A DNA stretch of 64,000 bases from Sphaerochaeta associata (GTDB taxonomy: Bacteria > Spirochaetota > Spirochaetia > Sphaerochaetales > Sphaerochaetaceae). The notes under the pieces are model-generated. The model was not told where the DNA came from. It made no database searches and was given only the letters and a program-made list of their open reading frames with translations. Location of the stretch: contig NZ_CP094929.1 of NCBI RefSeq assembly GCF_022869165.1, forward strand, positions 1,860,001 to 1,924,000, read 5' to 3'. Positions 19,505 to 28,880 of this stretch are shown piece after piece; position 1 is the stretch's first letter, and every line of letters starts with the position of its first letter. The position numbers were made by a program, and so were the translations under genes.

Positions 19505-20539
19505 TTGCTTCTTCCATCTTTTCTTGTCTTCGGTGTCATAGCTACCTACTCTACCTACCCTTTGAAGCTCGAAAGCTACAACTCCATCTATGTGAACAAG
19601 TATGGTGGGACAGGCACGAATCACTACCAAAACATGATGGCGATGCACATGGGTCGGTTCACCATCGATACGCAGGGACAGACAATCAGGTCGTTCGCTT
19701 TGCTTTCAAACATCTCCAACGAGTTTGTTTTCAGAGGGCCGACAACATGGAATCCCAATAAAAACGATAAACTTGGCTTCCATGGAGTTGCCATTCTCAG
19801 ATACGGATCGCAATTATATAATTCGAATCTCAACCAGGGAAATGTAAATCCGATCAATCCCACCAATAGTCCGATGAACGGCTTGATCACCATAGACTTC
19901 TTCTTGATCTCCCACAATCCGGACACTGTATTTATTCCCGAACGAACCTACACGCATCAGAGTGGCACTGTGGGAAACTTCGTCGTTTCCTATTCGACCG
20001 AAAATGAAGACTTTTGGAATACCGACTTCACCCCTGTCACCGGAGCCGACGGAGAACCTGTTCCCCAGCAGCCTTATCTCGGGTCTGGTACTGTTACGCC
20101 TGATGTTGCAGTTCCTTATGAAGATCCCACCGATCCTGTCTTCGATTTCTCAATCGTCGAAATCCAACAGCAATTCGACCTGGACAAAGCTTACAACACC
20201 GCCGCTGCCTATGTTGCCAAAGCCCAGGTAGTCGTCACCAATGTCCAAGCCGGCAATCCTGCCGGAGTCACCCTTACCTTCAGCAGTGACTCCACTACCG
20301 ATTTTTTTGAGATGCGGCACACGGAAGAACAGAATCTGGAACCCATCGGATACAAACTCCTCTTCGATTCTACCATCATAGAACCCGGTGACTCGGTGGA
20401 TTGGGTAGGCTTTTCCAATGCAACGTATACAAAGAACATCTATGTCACCCAAGTACAGGAACACGCGGTAGAGAACCTGGTTGCAGGCACATACAGCGAT
20501 ACCATCACCGTTCAGCTCACCCCCAAGGACACCCTGTAA
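19505..20539 (+). CDS. Exported protein of unknown function with damaged or non-standard start
   Basis: I do not recognise the family. From the TTG at 19505 it would be 344 residues, but the frame is open back to 19475 and reads KKKIGVCIALLLPSFLVFG, a good signal peptide lacking a start codon. An ATG in the same frame at 19460 is cut off by TGA at 19472. The mature part is rich in beta strands, Asn, Thr and Pro, with a middle linker VPYEDPTDPVFDF, and ends in TYSDTITVQLTPK, like spore-coat-U or pilin-like subunits, though this is only a resemblance. No Shine-Dalgarno is near 19505. A possible promoter (CAGACA, 18 nt, TATGAT) lies at 19407-19436. Confidence 0.6.
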   Translation: MLLPSFLVFGVIATYSTYPLKLESYNSIYVNKYGGTGTNHYQNMMAMHMGRFTIDTQGQTIRSFALLSNISNEFVFRGPTTWNPNKNDKLGFHGVAILRYGSQLYNSNLNQGNVNPINPTNSPMNGLITIDFFLISHNPDTVFIPERTYTHQSGTVGNFVVSYSTENEDFWNTDFTPVTGADGEPVPQQPYLGSGTVTPDVAVPYEDPTDPVFDFSIVEIQQQFDLDKAYNTAAAYVAKAQVVVTNVQAGNPAGVTLTFSSDSTTDFFEMRHTEEQNLEPIGYKLLFDSTIIEPGDSVDWVGFSNATYTKNIYVTQVQEHAVENLVAGTYSDTITVQLTPKDTL

Positions 20540-20629
20540 GAAGCGGCTTCCTTCTCGACTAGGGGAATTTTGACTTCAGGTGAAAAAACCCTTGAGGCAT
20601 ATCAATGCATTCCCAACAACGTATGGTGC

Positions 20630-20657
20630 TTGAAAAAGTATGCGGCTATGCTATTGT
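20630..20657 (+). promoter_or_regulatory. Candidate promoter of the GNAT gene
   Basis: TTGAAA, 16 nt, TATTGT, ending 9 nt before the ATG at 20667. There is no ribosome-binding site between them, which would make the message nearly leaderless. Confidence 0.4.
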
Positions 20658-20666
20658 CATGATTGT

Positions 20667-21428
20667 ATGGAAACACTAAGGAACCCCGGCTTGGCCAAGC
20701 CCCTGTTTGCAGGAAAGAACAGCCACTTCTTCGATGCATGCCTGTATAGCGGCATGGGCTCGGTGTTTGCAGACAACCAAAGCAGGCCATACAGTGCAAT
20801 AGCCATACTTGGTGACTATGCCGTCTTGGGCGGACAACCCTCCGAAGCTTTGCTTGCCGACATCTCCGCCATGCGCTCTGATGCATACCTTATCCTGGTT
20901 GGACCCGATCATAGGTGGAATGAGCTCATTGAAACAGCCTATGGCAACCGGGCGAAAGCAATTACACGCTATGCACTGAAAAAGAGTGAGCACAGCTTCA
21001 ATACAGCAACCCTGCAGCATTGTGTCGATTCACTGAAACCCGGCTTTGCGCTACAGCCCATCAAAGAAGAGTTGTACCATAGGTGCCTGAGTGAGAGTTG
21101 GTCAAAGGATTTGGTCGCACTCTATCCGACCTATGACCGGTATGCTGAACATGGACTTGGCTTTTGTGTGCTCAAGGACGGGAACATTGTCAGCGGTGCC
21201 TCATCGTACTACTTCTATGAGAAGGGAATCGAAATCGAAGTCGATACACATCCTGAGTATAGAAAGCAGGGACTGGCCACCGCCTGCTGTGCCAGTCTCA
21301 TCCTAAGCTGCCTGCAGCGAAGCCTATTCCCCTCCTGGGATGCCCATACAACCACATCCCTGCATCTGGCCCAAAAGCTTGGGTATCATTTTGCATATGC
21401 ATATCGCGCATATGAGATTGGAAGCTGA
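20667..21428 (+). CDS. GNAT-type acetyltransferase (ZmaR-like family)
   Basis: Predicted 253 residues from the ATG at 20667; the frame is open from 20640. The N-terminal half is a family-specific domain (AILGDYAVLGGQP, AYLILVGPD) and the C-terminal half a GNAT fold with the acetyl-CoA pattern VDTHPEYRKQGLATACCAS and a final strand AQKLGYHFAYAYRAYEI. It resembles the GNAT family that includes zwittermicin resistance acetyltransferases. The substrate is not known. The next gene starts 58 nt downstream and may be cotranscribed. Confidence 0.85.
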   Translation: METLRNPGLAKPLFAGKNSHFFDACLYSGMGSVFADNQSRPYSAIAILGDYAVLGGQPSEALLADISAMRSDAYLILVGPDHRWNELIETAYGNRAKAITRYALKKSEHSFNTATLQHCVDSLKPGFALQPIKEELYHRCLSESWSKDLVALYPTYDRYAEHGLGFCVLKDGNIVSGASSYYFYEKGIEIEVDTHPEYRKQGLATACCASLILSCLQRSLFPSWDAHTTTSLHLAQKLGYHFAYAYRAYEIGS

Positions 21429-21435
21429 ACAGTCT

Positions 21436-21483
21436 CCCTTGCTTTGAGAGAACCATCAGTCGTACTATCAAACAAAGCGAGGG
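21436..21483 (+). promoter_or_regulatory. Hairpin covering the ribosome-binding site of the hydrolase gene
   Basis: 21436-21446 (CCCTTGCTTTG) pairs with 21473-21483 (CAAAGCGAGGG), 11 pairs with one G-U, around a 26-nt loop. The 3' arm contains the GAGGG that serves as Shine-Dalgarno for the ATG at 21487. Confidence 0.45.
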
Positions 21484-21486
21484 CCT

Positions 21487-22413
21487 ATGAAAACAAAGTA
21501 TCCGGTGCACAAGGATTATCGAACCATCAACATCGGTGTACCGATGTATGCTCCACTGCTGCCTCTCTTTCAGAGGATGACCCGCTTTTTGTACGCAAAA
21601 CAGAGTGTTCCAAGTACCATCAAATGTCAGAAACTCACGCTGAAAAGCTTCGATGGATATACACTTCCTATGGAACTATTCAGCCCTCATACCGCTAACG
21701 ACAAATCCCCATGCATTCTGTTTCTGCATGGCGGGGCGTTCGCCCTGCCCGCCAATGATTTTCATAAGAAGCTGATGTGCGAATATGCGCTTGGTTCGAA
21801 TATCAAAGTTCTCTTTGTCGATTACCGCTTGGTCCCCAAGCATCGGTTTCCCCATGGACTTGAGGACTGCTTTGCAGCGTATGCATATATAACCGGCCAT
21901 GCCGGCGAACTTGGCATTGATTCCGACCGAATTGCCCTTTGCGGCGATAGTGCCGGAGGGGCCTTGGCTGCTTCCCTCATCCATCTGATCAGGGACAGAA
22001 ACCTTACCAAACCCTTGTTTCAGATGCTCATCTATCCGGTTTTGGATGCAAGGCAGCAAACCGATTCCATGAAACGGTTTATTGATACTCCCATCTGGAA
22101 TGCACGGCAGAACAAAAAAATGTGGAATCTCTACTGCAAAAACCCGACCACCCAAGCGTATTGCTCCCCCATGCAAATTCCATCGTTTGCACGATTGCCC
22201 AAAGCGTATATTGAAGCAAATGAGTTTGATTGCCTGCGTGATGAAGCAATAGAATACGCCAGACAACTGCAGGACGCAGGTGTGGAAGTTACCATGAACC
22301 AGACCAAGGGAACGGTGCATGGATTTGAGCTGAATTGGAAAAGCGAGTATACCCAACAGATAATCAAGCAAAGAATTGCATACATGAACCAACAATTGGC
22401 CGTTGTGGATTAG
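21487..22413 (+). CDS. Alpha/beta hydrolase, hormone-sensitive-lipase-like esterase
   Basis: A 308-residue cytoplasmic esterase. Oxyanion-hole motif HGGAF, VDYRLVP, nucleophile Ser in GDSAGG, acid in EANEFDCLRDEAI and base His in TVHGFE form the complete triad of the HSL family. ATG follows GAGGGCCT. It hydrolyses short acyl esters or lactones; the natural substrate is unknown. It sits 58 nt after the acetyltransferase, so one may remove what the other adds, but that is only suggested by position. Confidence 0.92.
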   Translation: MKTKYPVHKDYRTINIGVPMYAPLLPLFQRMTRFLYAKQSVPSTIKCQKLTLKSFDGYTLPMELFSPHTANDKSPCILFLHGGAFALPANDFHKKLMCEYALGSNIKVLFVDYRLVPKHRFPHGLEDCFAAYAYITGHAGELGIDSDRIALCGDSAGGALAASLIHLIRDRNLTKPLFQMLIYPVLDARQQTDSMKRFIDTPIWNARQNKKMWNLYCKNPTTQAYCSPMQIPSFARLPKAYIEANEFDCLRDEAIEYARQLQDAGVEVTMNQTKGTVHGFELNWKSEYTQQIIKQRIAYMNQQLAVVD

Positions 22414-22454
22414 CAGCTTCATTTTAGTATGGTTTTAGTAACAACCTTATGCTA

Positions 22455-22483
22455 TTGGACATTCTTCTTTGATACAGTATAAT
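22455..22483 (+). promoter_or_regulatory. Strong promoter for the outer-membrane protein gene
   Basis: TTGGAC, 17 nt, TATAAT. The -10 is perfect consensus; the leader to the ATG at 22527 would be about 37 nt and contains CAGGAG. Confidence 0.75.
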
Positions 22484-22526
22484 GCCTACTAATTATATAG
22501 CAATTATCACCTATCAGGAGTAGTGT

Positions 22527-23126
22527 ATGAAACGTAGTGTATCGGTTGTTCTTCTTATTCTCGCTTCTGCTTCCTTGGCCTTTGCGTCCTCGTATATTGG
22601 TGGCAGTATCTCCATTATGAATGATACGTACAGTGAAGACAGCTACAAGGTTGTTTTCAATCAGGTTGCAGTCTCACTTGAGGGTGCAAGCTATGGTTCC
22701 ACCTCCGGTCGCTTCGGAATCGCCTATCAATTCGGTGTTGGATCATCCACGCCGACATTCGAAACCTCGATACTCTCCTTGGAAGGTGATCCTACATCGG
22801 TGCTCACGGGAAGCCTCATGGGTACTGTAAAGCATATATTAAACCGTGATTTGTCGTTGGAAACCGCCTTGGGTTATGGCTATACGCAGAGTTCCTACGA
22901 AGACTCAAGTAGTGAGTCAACCTCTCGGATTTCCAAGATAGAGGCGAAAATTGGTGCTGTATACGAACTGAACAACGACTTGGTTCTTCTGGGTGGTGTC
23001 CGACTCAGTATTCCGTTCAGTGTCTCAAAAACAACCAAGAGCGGATCCTCTACTACTACTGATACAATCTCCCTTGAGAGTGGATCGGGATTTGGAACCT
23101 ATATAGGCATGGCGTATCAGTATTGA
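22527..23126 (+). CDS. Small outer-membrane beta-barrel protein
   Basis: A 199-residue protein with a signal peptide (MKRSVSVVLLILASASLAFA). The mature chain of about 180 residues has alternating hydrophobic strands (FGIAYQFGVG, ETALGYGYTQS, KIGAVYELNNDLVLLGGVRL) and ends in MAYQY, an aromatic C-terminal residue typical of barrels assembled by the BAM complex. It resembles opacity/OmpW-like 8-strand barrels. Strong promoter upstream. Exact role unknown. Confidence 0.8.
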   Translation: MKRSVSVVLLILASASLAFASSYIGGSISIMNDTYSEDSYKVVFNQVAVSLEGASYGSTSGRFGIAYQFGVGSSTPTFETSILSLEGDPTSVLTGSLMGTVKHILNRDLSLETALGYGYTQSSYEDSSSESTSRISKIEAKIGAVYELNNDLVLLGGVRLSIPFSVSKTTKSGSSTTTDTISLESGSGFGTYIGMAYQY

Positions 23127-23148
23127 TATACAGCATGTTGCTGCAGTC

Positions 23149-23502
23149 TTACATAATCGTGATATTGAAAGCCTTGAGAATCCAAAGCATGACGAAGTAG
23201 ATTACGATCGTCAGCGTAGCTGATGCTCCCAGGCTCACCCAAAAAGAAAGGCCTTTGGTCAGCAGGAAGGGAAACGCCAGAAAGAATGCAAGCGAAGGCA
23301 ATACGAACCAGAAGATGGATTGGCTTAGCTGAGCAATCTTCTTTGTCTCCACGTTATCTTTATACATCCAAAGGATTGCAAGCAATGATGTCAGAGGCAA
23401 AGATGCAATGAGAGCTCCGAATAGTGAGCTGCGTTTGGCAACCTCGCTGACAGAGACGATGACGAGAGCCGATATGAATACTTTCAGTGAATAATAGAGC
23501 AT
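23149..23502 (-). CDS. DUF3147 family membrane protein
   Basis: Predicted 117 residues from the ATG at 23502 (GAGG 8 nt upstream; the frame is open from 23532). It has four hydrophobic helices with the small pattern LFGALIASLPLTSLLAILWMY typical of DUF3147. Function unknown. It lies downstream of the AEC transporter on the same strand, 77 nt away. Confidence 0.8.
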   Translation of the reverse strand: MLYYSLKVFISALVIVSVSEVAKRSSLFGALIASLPLTSLLAILWMYKDNVETKKIAQLSQSIFWFVLPSLAFFLAFPFLLTKGLSFWVSLGASATLTIVIYFVMLWILKAFNITIM

Positions 23503-23579
23503 ATGCTTGAACCTCAACTTTGCTGTGTACACTTGCGATATGACTGCGACGGCAAAACCTAAAAAACGGCGGTCTGGTT

Positions 23580-24497
23580 TTACCGGTACAGGACAACGGC
23601 CGCCATCACCAAGAAAATGGAAACAAGGGTGTCAAGAGAGAGCGTATTATCTACATAGCCTGCATTCACGGGGTCGTTGGGACGCATATAGATGGTAACT
23701 ACGTAGGGCGGCGGGGTGAGGAACATCACAAGAAGTGCATAGCGGTAGATGGTATCCATACCCAGAAGTCGGTCGATCAGGAAGTGGTTGATCAGCAAGG
23801 CCAAGCCCAACAAGACAAGTTTCCTTACCATGATCGTTTTCAGTGACCAAGACAATCCTTCTTTCTTGATATGGATGCCATACCCGATGGAAAGGGCAAT
23901 GAGGGGTGTGGTCAGACTGGCAAGCAGGGAGATGCCCTCGTCGATGGCAGTCCATACGGGATGGGGAGAAAACCACGGGCCTATGATACTGACCACAATA
24001 CCGCCAAAAATTGCAAGAATCACCGGAGAGGTGATGAATTGTTTCAACAATGCTTTGGTTGTATGAGCACCGTCACGTTCGCGGATCAAGAACGCCATAA
24101 GGACAAAAAATACGAAGAGGACCTGACCCAGGTCTATCAGGGCCATTTTCCCCACGTGTTCACTTCCATAGGCACTCAGAAACAAGGCGTAGCCCAACAT
24201 TCCCATTTCAAACCCTCCAAGCAGAAGCGGGAAATAGGGGGTTTCCATGTGCAGGGGTTTTGCCAAGGCCTTGCCTAACAAGACCATGAGAAGACAGACA
24301 AGGAATATGGTCACAACCAAAATCAGATACTTGCTCTCAATTTCCAATGAAGAGAAAGCCTGAAACAGGAGAGCCGGAAGCGCAAGATCGCTGACTATTC
24401 GTTTTGCTCCTGCAACCGAAGTCTGTGTCAACGTGCTTCCCCGCTGCAAGAGAAATCCAAGAATGAACAACAAGAGAACCGGAAGTATTGAATACAT
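23580..24497 (-). CDS. Auxin efflux carrier (AEC) family transporter
   Basis: Predicted 305 residues from the ATG at 24497, chosen because CAGGA lies 7 nt upstream; the open frame starts at 24527. It has ten predicted helices in two halves of the bile/arsenite/auxin type fold: RIVSDLALPALLFQAFSSL in the first half, GIHIKKEGLSW between, and FLTPPPYVVTIYM near the end. Bacterial members export or import malate-like organic acids. No clue to the substrate here. Confidence 0.88.
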   Translation of the reverse strand: MYSILPVLLLFILGFLLQRGSTLTQTSVAGAKRIVSDLALPALLFQAFSSLEIESKYLILVVTIFLVCLLMVLLGKALAKPLHMETPYFPLLLGGFEMGMLGYALFLSAYGSEHVGKMALIDLGQVLFVFFVLMAFLIRERDGAHTTKALLKQFITSPVILAIFGGIVVSIIGPWFSPHPVWTAIDEGISLLASLTTPLIALSIGYGIHIKKEGLSWSLKTIMVRKLVLLGLALLINHFLIDRLLGMDTIYRYALLVMFLTPPPYVVTIYMRPNDPVNAGYVDNTLSLDTLVSIFLVMAAVVLYR

Positions 24498-24750
24498 ACC
24501 CATCCTGCCGAATGAAATGATGAGCATAGACTACCATGAGTACATGCAGGGTGCAAGAAGGGACAGAACCACGACAAACATCATACCGGTGACACTCGGC
24601 ATCAGCAGATGACAATTTGACAATAGACTCCACCTCGCCCATGGTGATACCTTGCTTTCTACTACAAGCGAATCTGAGGCTTCACTCCTTTTAAAAACAA
24701 GAAGAGTTGATCTTTCCTATCCAAGTCAAATCAACACAAAGACAAATTCA

Positions 24751-25611
24751 TTAAAATGCTCGTACAGGTCTCACCCAATAATCTTTATATCGACCACCGA
24801 AACCTCGTGTACCATTGCCGAAGAGATGGAACCATGCATACTTTACACGGTCATTGGGGAAACCCATGGTGAACTGCGAAGAACTCCAATGCCAATCGCC
24901 AGAAAAATCTCCTATATTATGTTCCTTGAGATTTTCATACATCTGGTTTAGCTCATCCTTGCTCGGTAAGAACCAATCGCTATACAACACACCATCCTTA
25001 AGGACCACCAGATCGGCACACACCTTCGCAGCATAGTCGGTCTTCATGTCATACGGTTCGGCATGGCCGAATGTTGTCACAATTTCCTCTGTGTTGCTTT
25101 TACCTGCCCCTATTTCTATGCCCGTCTGCACCTGTATCCCATACCCGCCCCATACCTTCCTGAATTCATATTTTTTCGGGGCTGCCTCCAAAAACCGCCA
25201 ACCATTGCTGTACGATCCCTTGTCGTAGAATACATGGCCTCCAGCGGGTCCAATGCTTCCGACTAAAAAGGAAGATTCTTCCAAAGCATCACTCAAGCCA
25301 GTAAACTCCCACTTTGCATAGAGGGTCAAATCCGAGCAGACGGTGTCACTGCTGAAATCCCATCTCGATTCGGGTGTAAAATAGCTGTTCGTGTACCAAC
25401 CACCAAACGAATATCCTTCTAGTGAAGGTGTAATCGGCTCAATAAGCATTGAGTTTCTCAGCTCAGTTTCTTGAACTGCTGTATTTCCATTCTGATAATC
25501 AAAATGTACGGCATAAGCAGGAATCCCATCAGCACAGGATATCAGCACAGCGACTGCAAGGCTTATCACCATCAAGAGAAGAACTATAGAAATCACTGTA
25601 CCTTTCTTCAT
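24751..25611 (-). CDS. Lipoprotein with one InlB B-repeat and a DUF1566-like C-terminal domain
   Basis: A 286-residue protein. The signal peptide ends in a lipobox (VLISC, near residue 26). One Listeria-Bacteroides (InlB B) repeat follows with GYSFGGWYT and LTLYAKW, then a domain with GPAGGHVFYDKGSYSNGWRF, DWFLPSKDELNQMYENL and DWHWSSSQ ending in YKDYWVRPVRAF, like DUF1566/FGE-type domains. It is paralogous to the gene at 35873-37004. A surface-exposed adhesin-like role is plausible but unproven. AGAAGG precedes the ATG. Confidence 0.85.
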   Translation of the reverse strand: MKKGTVISIVLLLMVISLAVAVLISCADGIPAYAVHFDYQNGNTAVQETELRNSMLIEPITPSLEGYSFGGWYTNSYFTPESRWDFSSDTVCSDLTLYAKWEFTGLSDALEESSFLVGSIGPAGGHVFYDKGSYSNGWRFLEAAPKKYEFRKVWGGYGIQVQTGIEIGAGKSNTEEIVTTFGHAEPYDMKTDYAAKVCADLVVLKDGVLYSDWFLPSKDELNQMYENLKEHNIGDFSGDWHWSSSQFTMGFPNDRVKYAWFHLFGNGTRGFGGRYKDYWVRPVRAF

Positions 25612-25876
25612 TCAATGCCTTCTTTATCGCAATATTTCTAATCCTGGTATCAGTCCAATCGTCACTAATCATATCCTATGGACATGACTATTACAATTTA
25701 TACCTCTTGATTTTTCTTGCCTGATACACACGCTAAATATATTGAGGCTTCAGGTTCACGCAATAGAGAGAATCCTTGTCCAGGAACTTATTCTTTAGTA
25801 TTTTATCAAATGTCTTACGCAATGGTGTACCGCAGGATGAAATAATATTCTTCGCATTGGAACTTCGGAGGTCGGT

Positions 25877-26383
25877 ATGAGGAAACTTGCTGCAGGAGCT
25901 GGGGTTTTATCACTTATTCTCTTTGTACTCATACTAGCCCTATATGAATACATACCACAAACCATTCCCGTGCTCAGAGGAATCGAAGCAGAGAAGTCTC
26001 TGTTCCTAAGCATACGTATACTCGTTATCAATATCCTTACACTTGCCGCTTTCCTTATTCTCGCAAAGAGCATATATCGCTCACAACAGGACTATGAATT
26101 GAACACCTATGGAACATGGATTTTGATTTTCATCATGGTCAAAATGCTCTTGGAGTTCGTTGGCTTATTGTATGAAAGTTACTTGAACCTTCAGATGTAC
26201 ATTCTGTTGGCGGGAGTCGTATTACTTGGATTCTATGGTTTGTCTCGGCACAGATATCTGTTTGGCAAGGAGTTTTGGAAACCTATACGATTCCTCGCAT
26301 CAGAGAAGATCATCCTTACGATACTCCTTATTACCTATATTGCTGTGAATATTCCTGTAGTATCCATGATCTCCAACCAATAG
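25877..26383 (+). CDS. Hypothetical five-helix membrane protein
   Basis: A 168-residue protein with about five hydrophobic helices, the first beginning at residue 5. CGGAGG lies before the ATG. No family recognised. The surrounding 24.5-26.7 kb is richer in A and T than the rest of the window, with longer gaps, which may point to recent acquisition. No neighbour on the same strand is close enough for an operon. Confidence 0.65.
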   Translation: MRKLAAGAGVLSLILFVLILALYEYIPQTIPVLRGIEAEKSLFLSIRILVINILTLAAFLILAKSIYRSQQDYELNTYGTWILIFIMVKMLLEFVGLLYESYLNLQMYILLAGVVLLGFYGLSRHRYLFGKEFWKPIRFLASEKIILTILLITYIAVNIPVVSMISNQ

Positions 26384-26752
26384 AAACTTTCTCATATGCT
26401 CAGGAAATTCTTCGATGCCCTACAAACCCTAGAATCCGCATGTAAAACCTACATTCATTCTTTCACACAAATCAAACGCAAGTGGTTGAATGGGCAGTAT
26501 AGAACGCTTTCTTTCTAGAATAATCAGAATCACTTCTCTCAGAATCTACGATAATCATACCCTGCATGGCACAGGGAAAGAGTTCTCGGTAAGCGGGTAC
26601 TTAATCTAGTGAATGCGCTGCTCTGACGAGTAATCCTGCCATCTACAACTATATACGTACCTGCTAAATGGCCATCTCATACACATATTCGATAGTGAAA
26701 ACCACTCATAATCCCTACTCTACACTCCGTTACGAGTGAGGAGAAAAACCGT
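26384..26752. other. 369-base gap with no clear gene
   Basis: AT-rich spacer before the amidohydrolase. The only open frame of note is 26396-26518 on the plus strand (40 codons, no ribosome-binding site), which I do not call. I see no convincing terminator or promoter hexamers. Confidence 0.5.
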
Positions 26753-28186
26753 ATGCAATGGAGAGAATGTAAGAATGGCGTGTTTGGCTTTGTTGTCGTT
26801 GCAACTTTGCTGATGACTTCTTGTTTTTCAGGACCCAAGGCTGCTCGCCTGGACCTTCCAAGGCCGAAGCAACGGCCTGCTGCCCAGGCGTTCGTTCATG
26901 CAACCGTGATTCCCATGACCGAACCAGACACAGTCATTGAGAATTGCGTTGTTATCGTCGAAGACAAAACAATCGTCTATGTAGGTACCGACTATGAACG
27001 GATACCTTTGACTGCAGATATTGTCGATTGTTCGGGTATGTGGATAGTCCCGGGTCTTGCTGATGCCCACGTACATCTGCTGTTCAATGCATTGGACCCC
27101 CTGCTGTTTCTTGCCAACGGCGTAACGTCGGTGCGCAATATGGCCTCCCTGACAGAGGGGGGTCGAACGGACAAGCGATTTGCCTTCAGCGACCATCTCG
27201 AGCTTCGTGATGCAATCCGCAATGGACAGGTGCTCTCTCCTTGGATCTACCAGGCAAGTCCCATCCATGAGACAAGAAAAGGGGCCTACTTCGATCGATC
27301 ACTCTATATGAACACCCATTCGGCCGAGGCAGGAAAGCTTGCCGTTGAAATGGCCGATGAGGCTGGTTTTGACTATTTCAAGATTTACAACAAGCTTGGC
27401 ACCTCTGCATTCTACAGCATCGCAGAAGAGACGAAGAGTATCGGGCTACCGGTGGTGGGCCATGTTCCGCATGAAGTACCGCTTCAAGCAGTGCTCGAAG
27501 GCTCGTTGATGCATTCAATCGAGCATCTCACTGGATACATCAATCCATTCGGAGAGTTGAAGATCAGCCCCGACAGGCTCGATGAGATCGCCGCCCGCAC
27601 GAGAGAAGCCGGTATTTGGAACGTCCCCACCCTGGAGGTGTGGAAGCATGTTGTAAGGCCTGAGCGTATCGATGCCATCGAGGCAGATCGATGGACAGGG
27701 TATATTCCAAGGGCTAATCGCAGCATCTGGACACGTTCCATCAAGTCATTTTCCACCCTTATCAAGAAGAATGTTAAGGGATATGAGATTCTGCCTTCGG
27801 AGCATATCGAGGATTTTGAGCTGATCGTGAAAGCCCTTATCAAGGCCAAGGCTCCGATTGCAGCAGGCACCGACAGCGGAACGCTGAACGTGGTCGCAGG
27901 CTCTTCGCTGCACAAGGAGTTGGGTTCATTGGTTGCATTGGGTATGAGTCCATGGGAAGCGTTGGCGTCAGCTACGATTCGTGCAGCAGAATGCCTTAAG
28001 GCAGAGAATGAATTCGGTTCAATCCAAGCAGGACTTCGCGCCGATTTGCTGGTGCTGGGCGGCAATCCCCTTGAGGATGTTGCACACCTTGGTGATATCG
28101 AACTGATTGTCGTCCAAGGTGTGCCATACACGCAACAAGAGCTCGTTTCCCTGCTCGATTCGTTGGTTCCTGAGAACAATCTCTAA
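26753..28186 (+). CDS. Exported amidohydrolase (imidazolonepropionase/prolidase-like), lipoprotein
   Basis: A 477-residue protein with a hydrophobic signal peptide ending in MTSCFS (lipobox-like Cys near residue 25). The metal-dependent hydrolase TIM barrel has ADAHVHL (first two His), FKIYNKL (Lys that may be carboxylated), GHVPHEV and SIEHLTG (two further His) and GTDSG (Asp). The C-terminal GLRADLLVLGGNPLEDV is the usual amidohydrolase end. Such enzymes cleave cyclic amides or dipeptides; extracellular or periplasmic action is inferred from the leader. ATG has GAGGAG upstream. Confidence 0.9.
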   Translation: MQWRECKNGVFGFVVVATLLMTSCFSGPKAARLDLPRPKQRPAAQAFVHATVIPMTEPDTVIENCVVIVEDKTIVYVGTDYERIPLTADIVDCSGMWIVPGLADAHVHLLFNALDPLLFLANGVTSVRNMASLTEGGRTDKRFAFSDHLELRDAIRNGQVLSPWIYQASPIHETRKGAYFDRSLYMNTHSAEAGKLAVEMADEAGFDYFKIYNKLGTSAFYSIAEETKSIGLPVVGHVPHEVPLQAVLEGSLMHSIEHLTGYINPFGELKISPDRLDEIAARTREAGIWNVPTLEVWKHVVRPERIDAIEADRWTGYIPRANRSIWTRSIKSFSTLIKKNVKGYEILPSEHIEDFELIVKALIKAKAPIAAGTDSGTLNVVAGSSLHKELGSLVALGMSPWEALASATIRAAECLKAENEFGSIQAGLRADLLVLGGNPLEDVAHLGDIELIVVQGVPYTQQELVSLLDSLVPENNL

Positions 28187-28216
28187 ACTATATGTGTATA
28201 AGGAAGTACGTTGATT

Positions 28217-28855
28217 ATGTGTAAAACATTGAAAACCGCTTTGATGGTTCTGGTAATCGTGTTCTATGGCAGCCTTGCCTTCGCATCACATACGATGCTT
28301 GATGCCCGTCCTGCATCCTTCTCGTTTGTAAGTTATCTGAACGCAGGAGGAGGGACGGCGTTCATTCAAGACGAGTGGCCCTTGCAGGCCGAATTCTCCT
28401 ATGGGCTTCAACTCTCGCCTTGGTTCTCCCTGGGAGGTTTTGTCTGTGCCAATCCGCTCTCCAATTTCGAGCATGCCGACTTGGGCGTTTCGATAGCAAA
28501 TACCGAGGCGGCATTCGCCTTGATGTCGGGAACGGAGTTCATCTTCACCGCCTACCCCGACAAACGCATCCATCCTTTCCTTCGTCTGGCTCTTGGAGGA
28601 ATTACCGTCGGATACCTGGAGGATGTCGATGCCGATGAAGGGTATGACAGGGCTCAAGCAAGTCGTTCATCATTTGCTTCCCTTGCCGTTGGACTGGAGC
28701 TGGACCTTACAAAGTATACAATGCTGGCACTGCGGGGAGGCTGGCGATTTGCCGGCCATGCAGAAACCATGGGTATTGAAAAGCATGGACTAAGCGGGTT
28801 GGAAGTATGCCTGTCCGTCAAGACGGTCTGGAGGAATACCATCAGTAGTCTGTAG
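28217..28855 (+). CDS. Exported outer-membrane-like barrel protein of unknown function
   Basis: Predicted 212 residues from the ATG at 28217 (AAGGAAG 10 nt upstream). The signal peptide runs to YGSLAFA near residue 23. The mature chain alternates Gly and aromatic strands (FSYGLQLSPWFSLGGFV, FLRLALGGITVGYL, LALRGGWRFAGHAET), an opacity-family-like barrel. It begins 30 nt after the amidohydrolase and probably shares its message. Function unknown. Confidence 0.75.
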   Translation: MCKTLKTALMVLVIVFYGSLAFASHTMLDARPASFSFVSYLNAGGGTAFIQDEWPLQAEFSYGLQLSPWFSLGGFVCANPLSNFEHADLGVSIANTEAAFALMSGTEFIFTAYPDKRIHPFLRLALGGITVGYLEDVDADEGYDRAQASRSSFASLAVGLELDLTKYTMLALRGGWRFAGHAETMGIEKHGLSGLEVCLSVKTVWRNTISSL

Positions 28856-28880
28856 ACTGCCTTCACGAGATACATGATGA

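Noticed and set aside
26396-26518. 40-codon plus-strand open frame in a long gap
   Set aside because: No ribosome-binding site, no membrane or domain pattern; likely chance.
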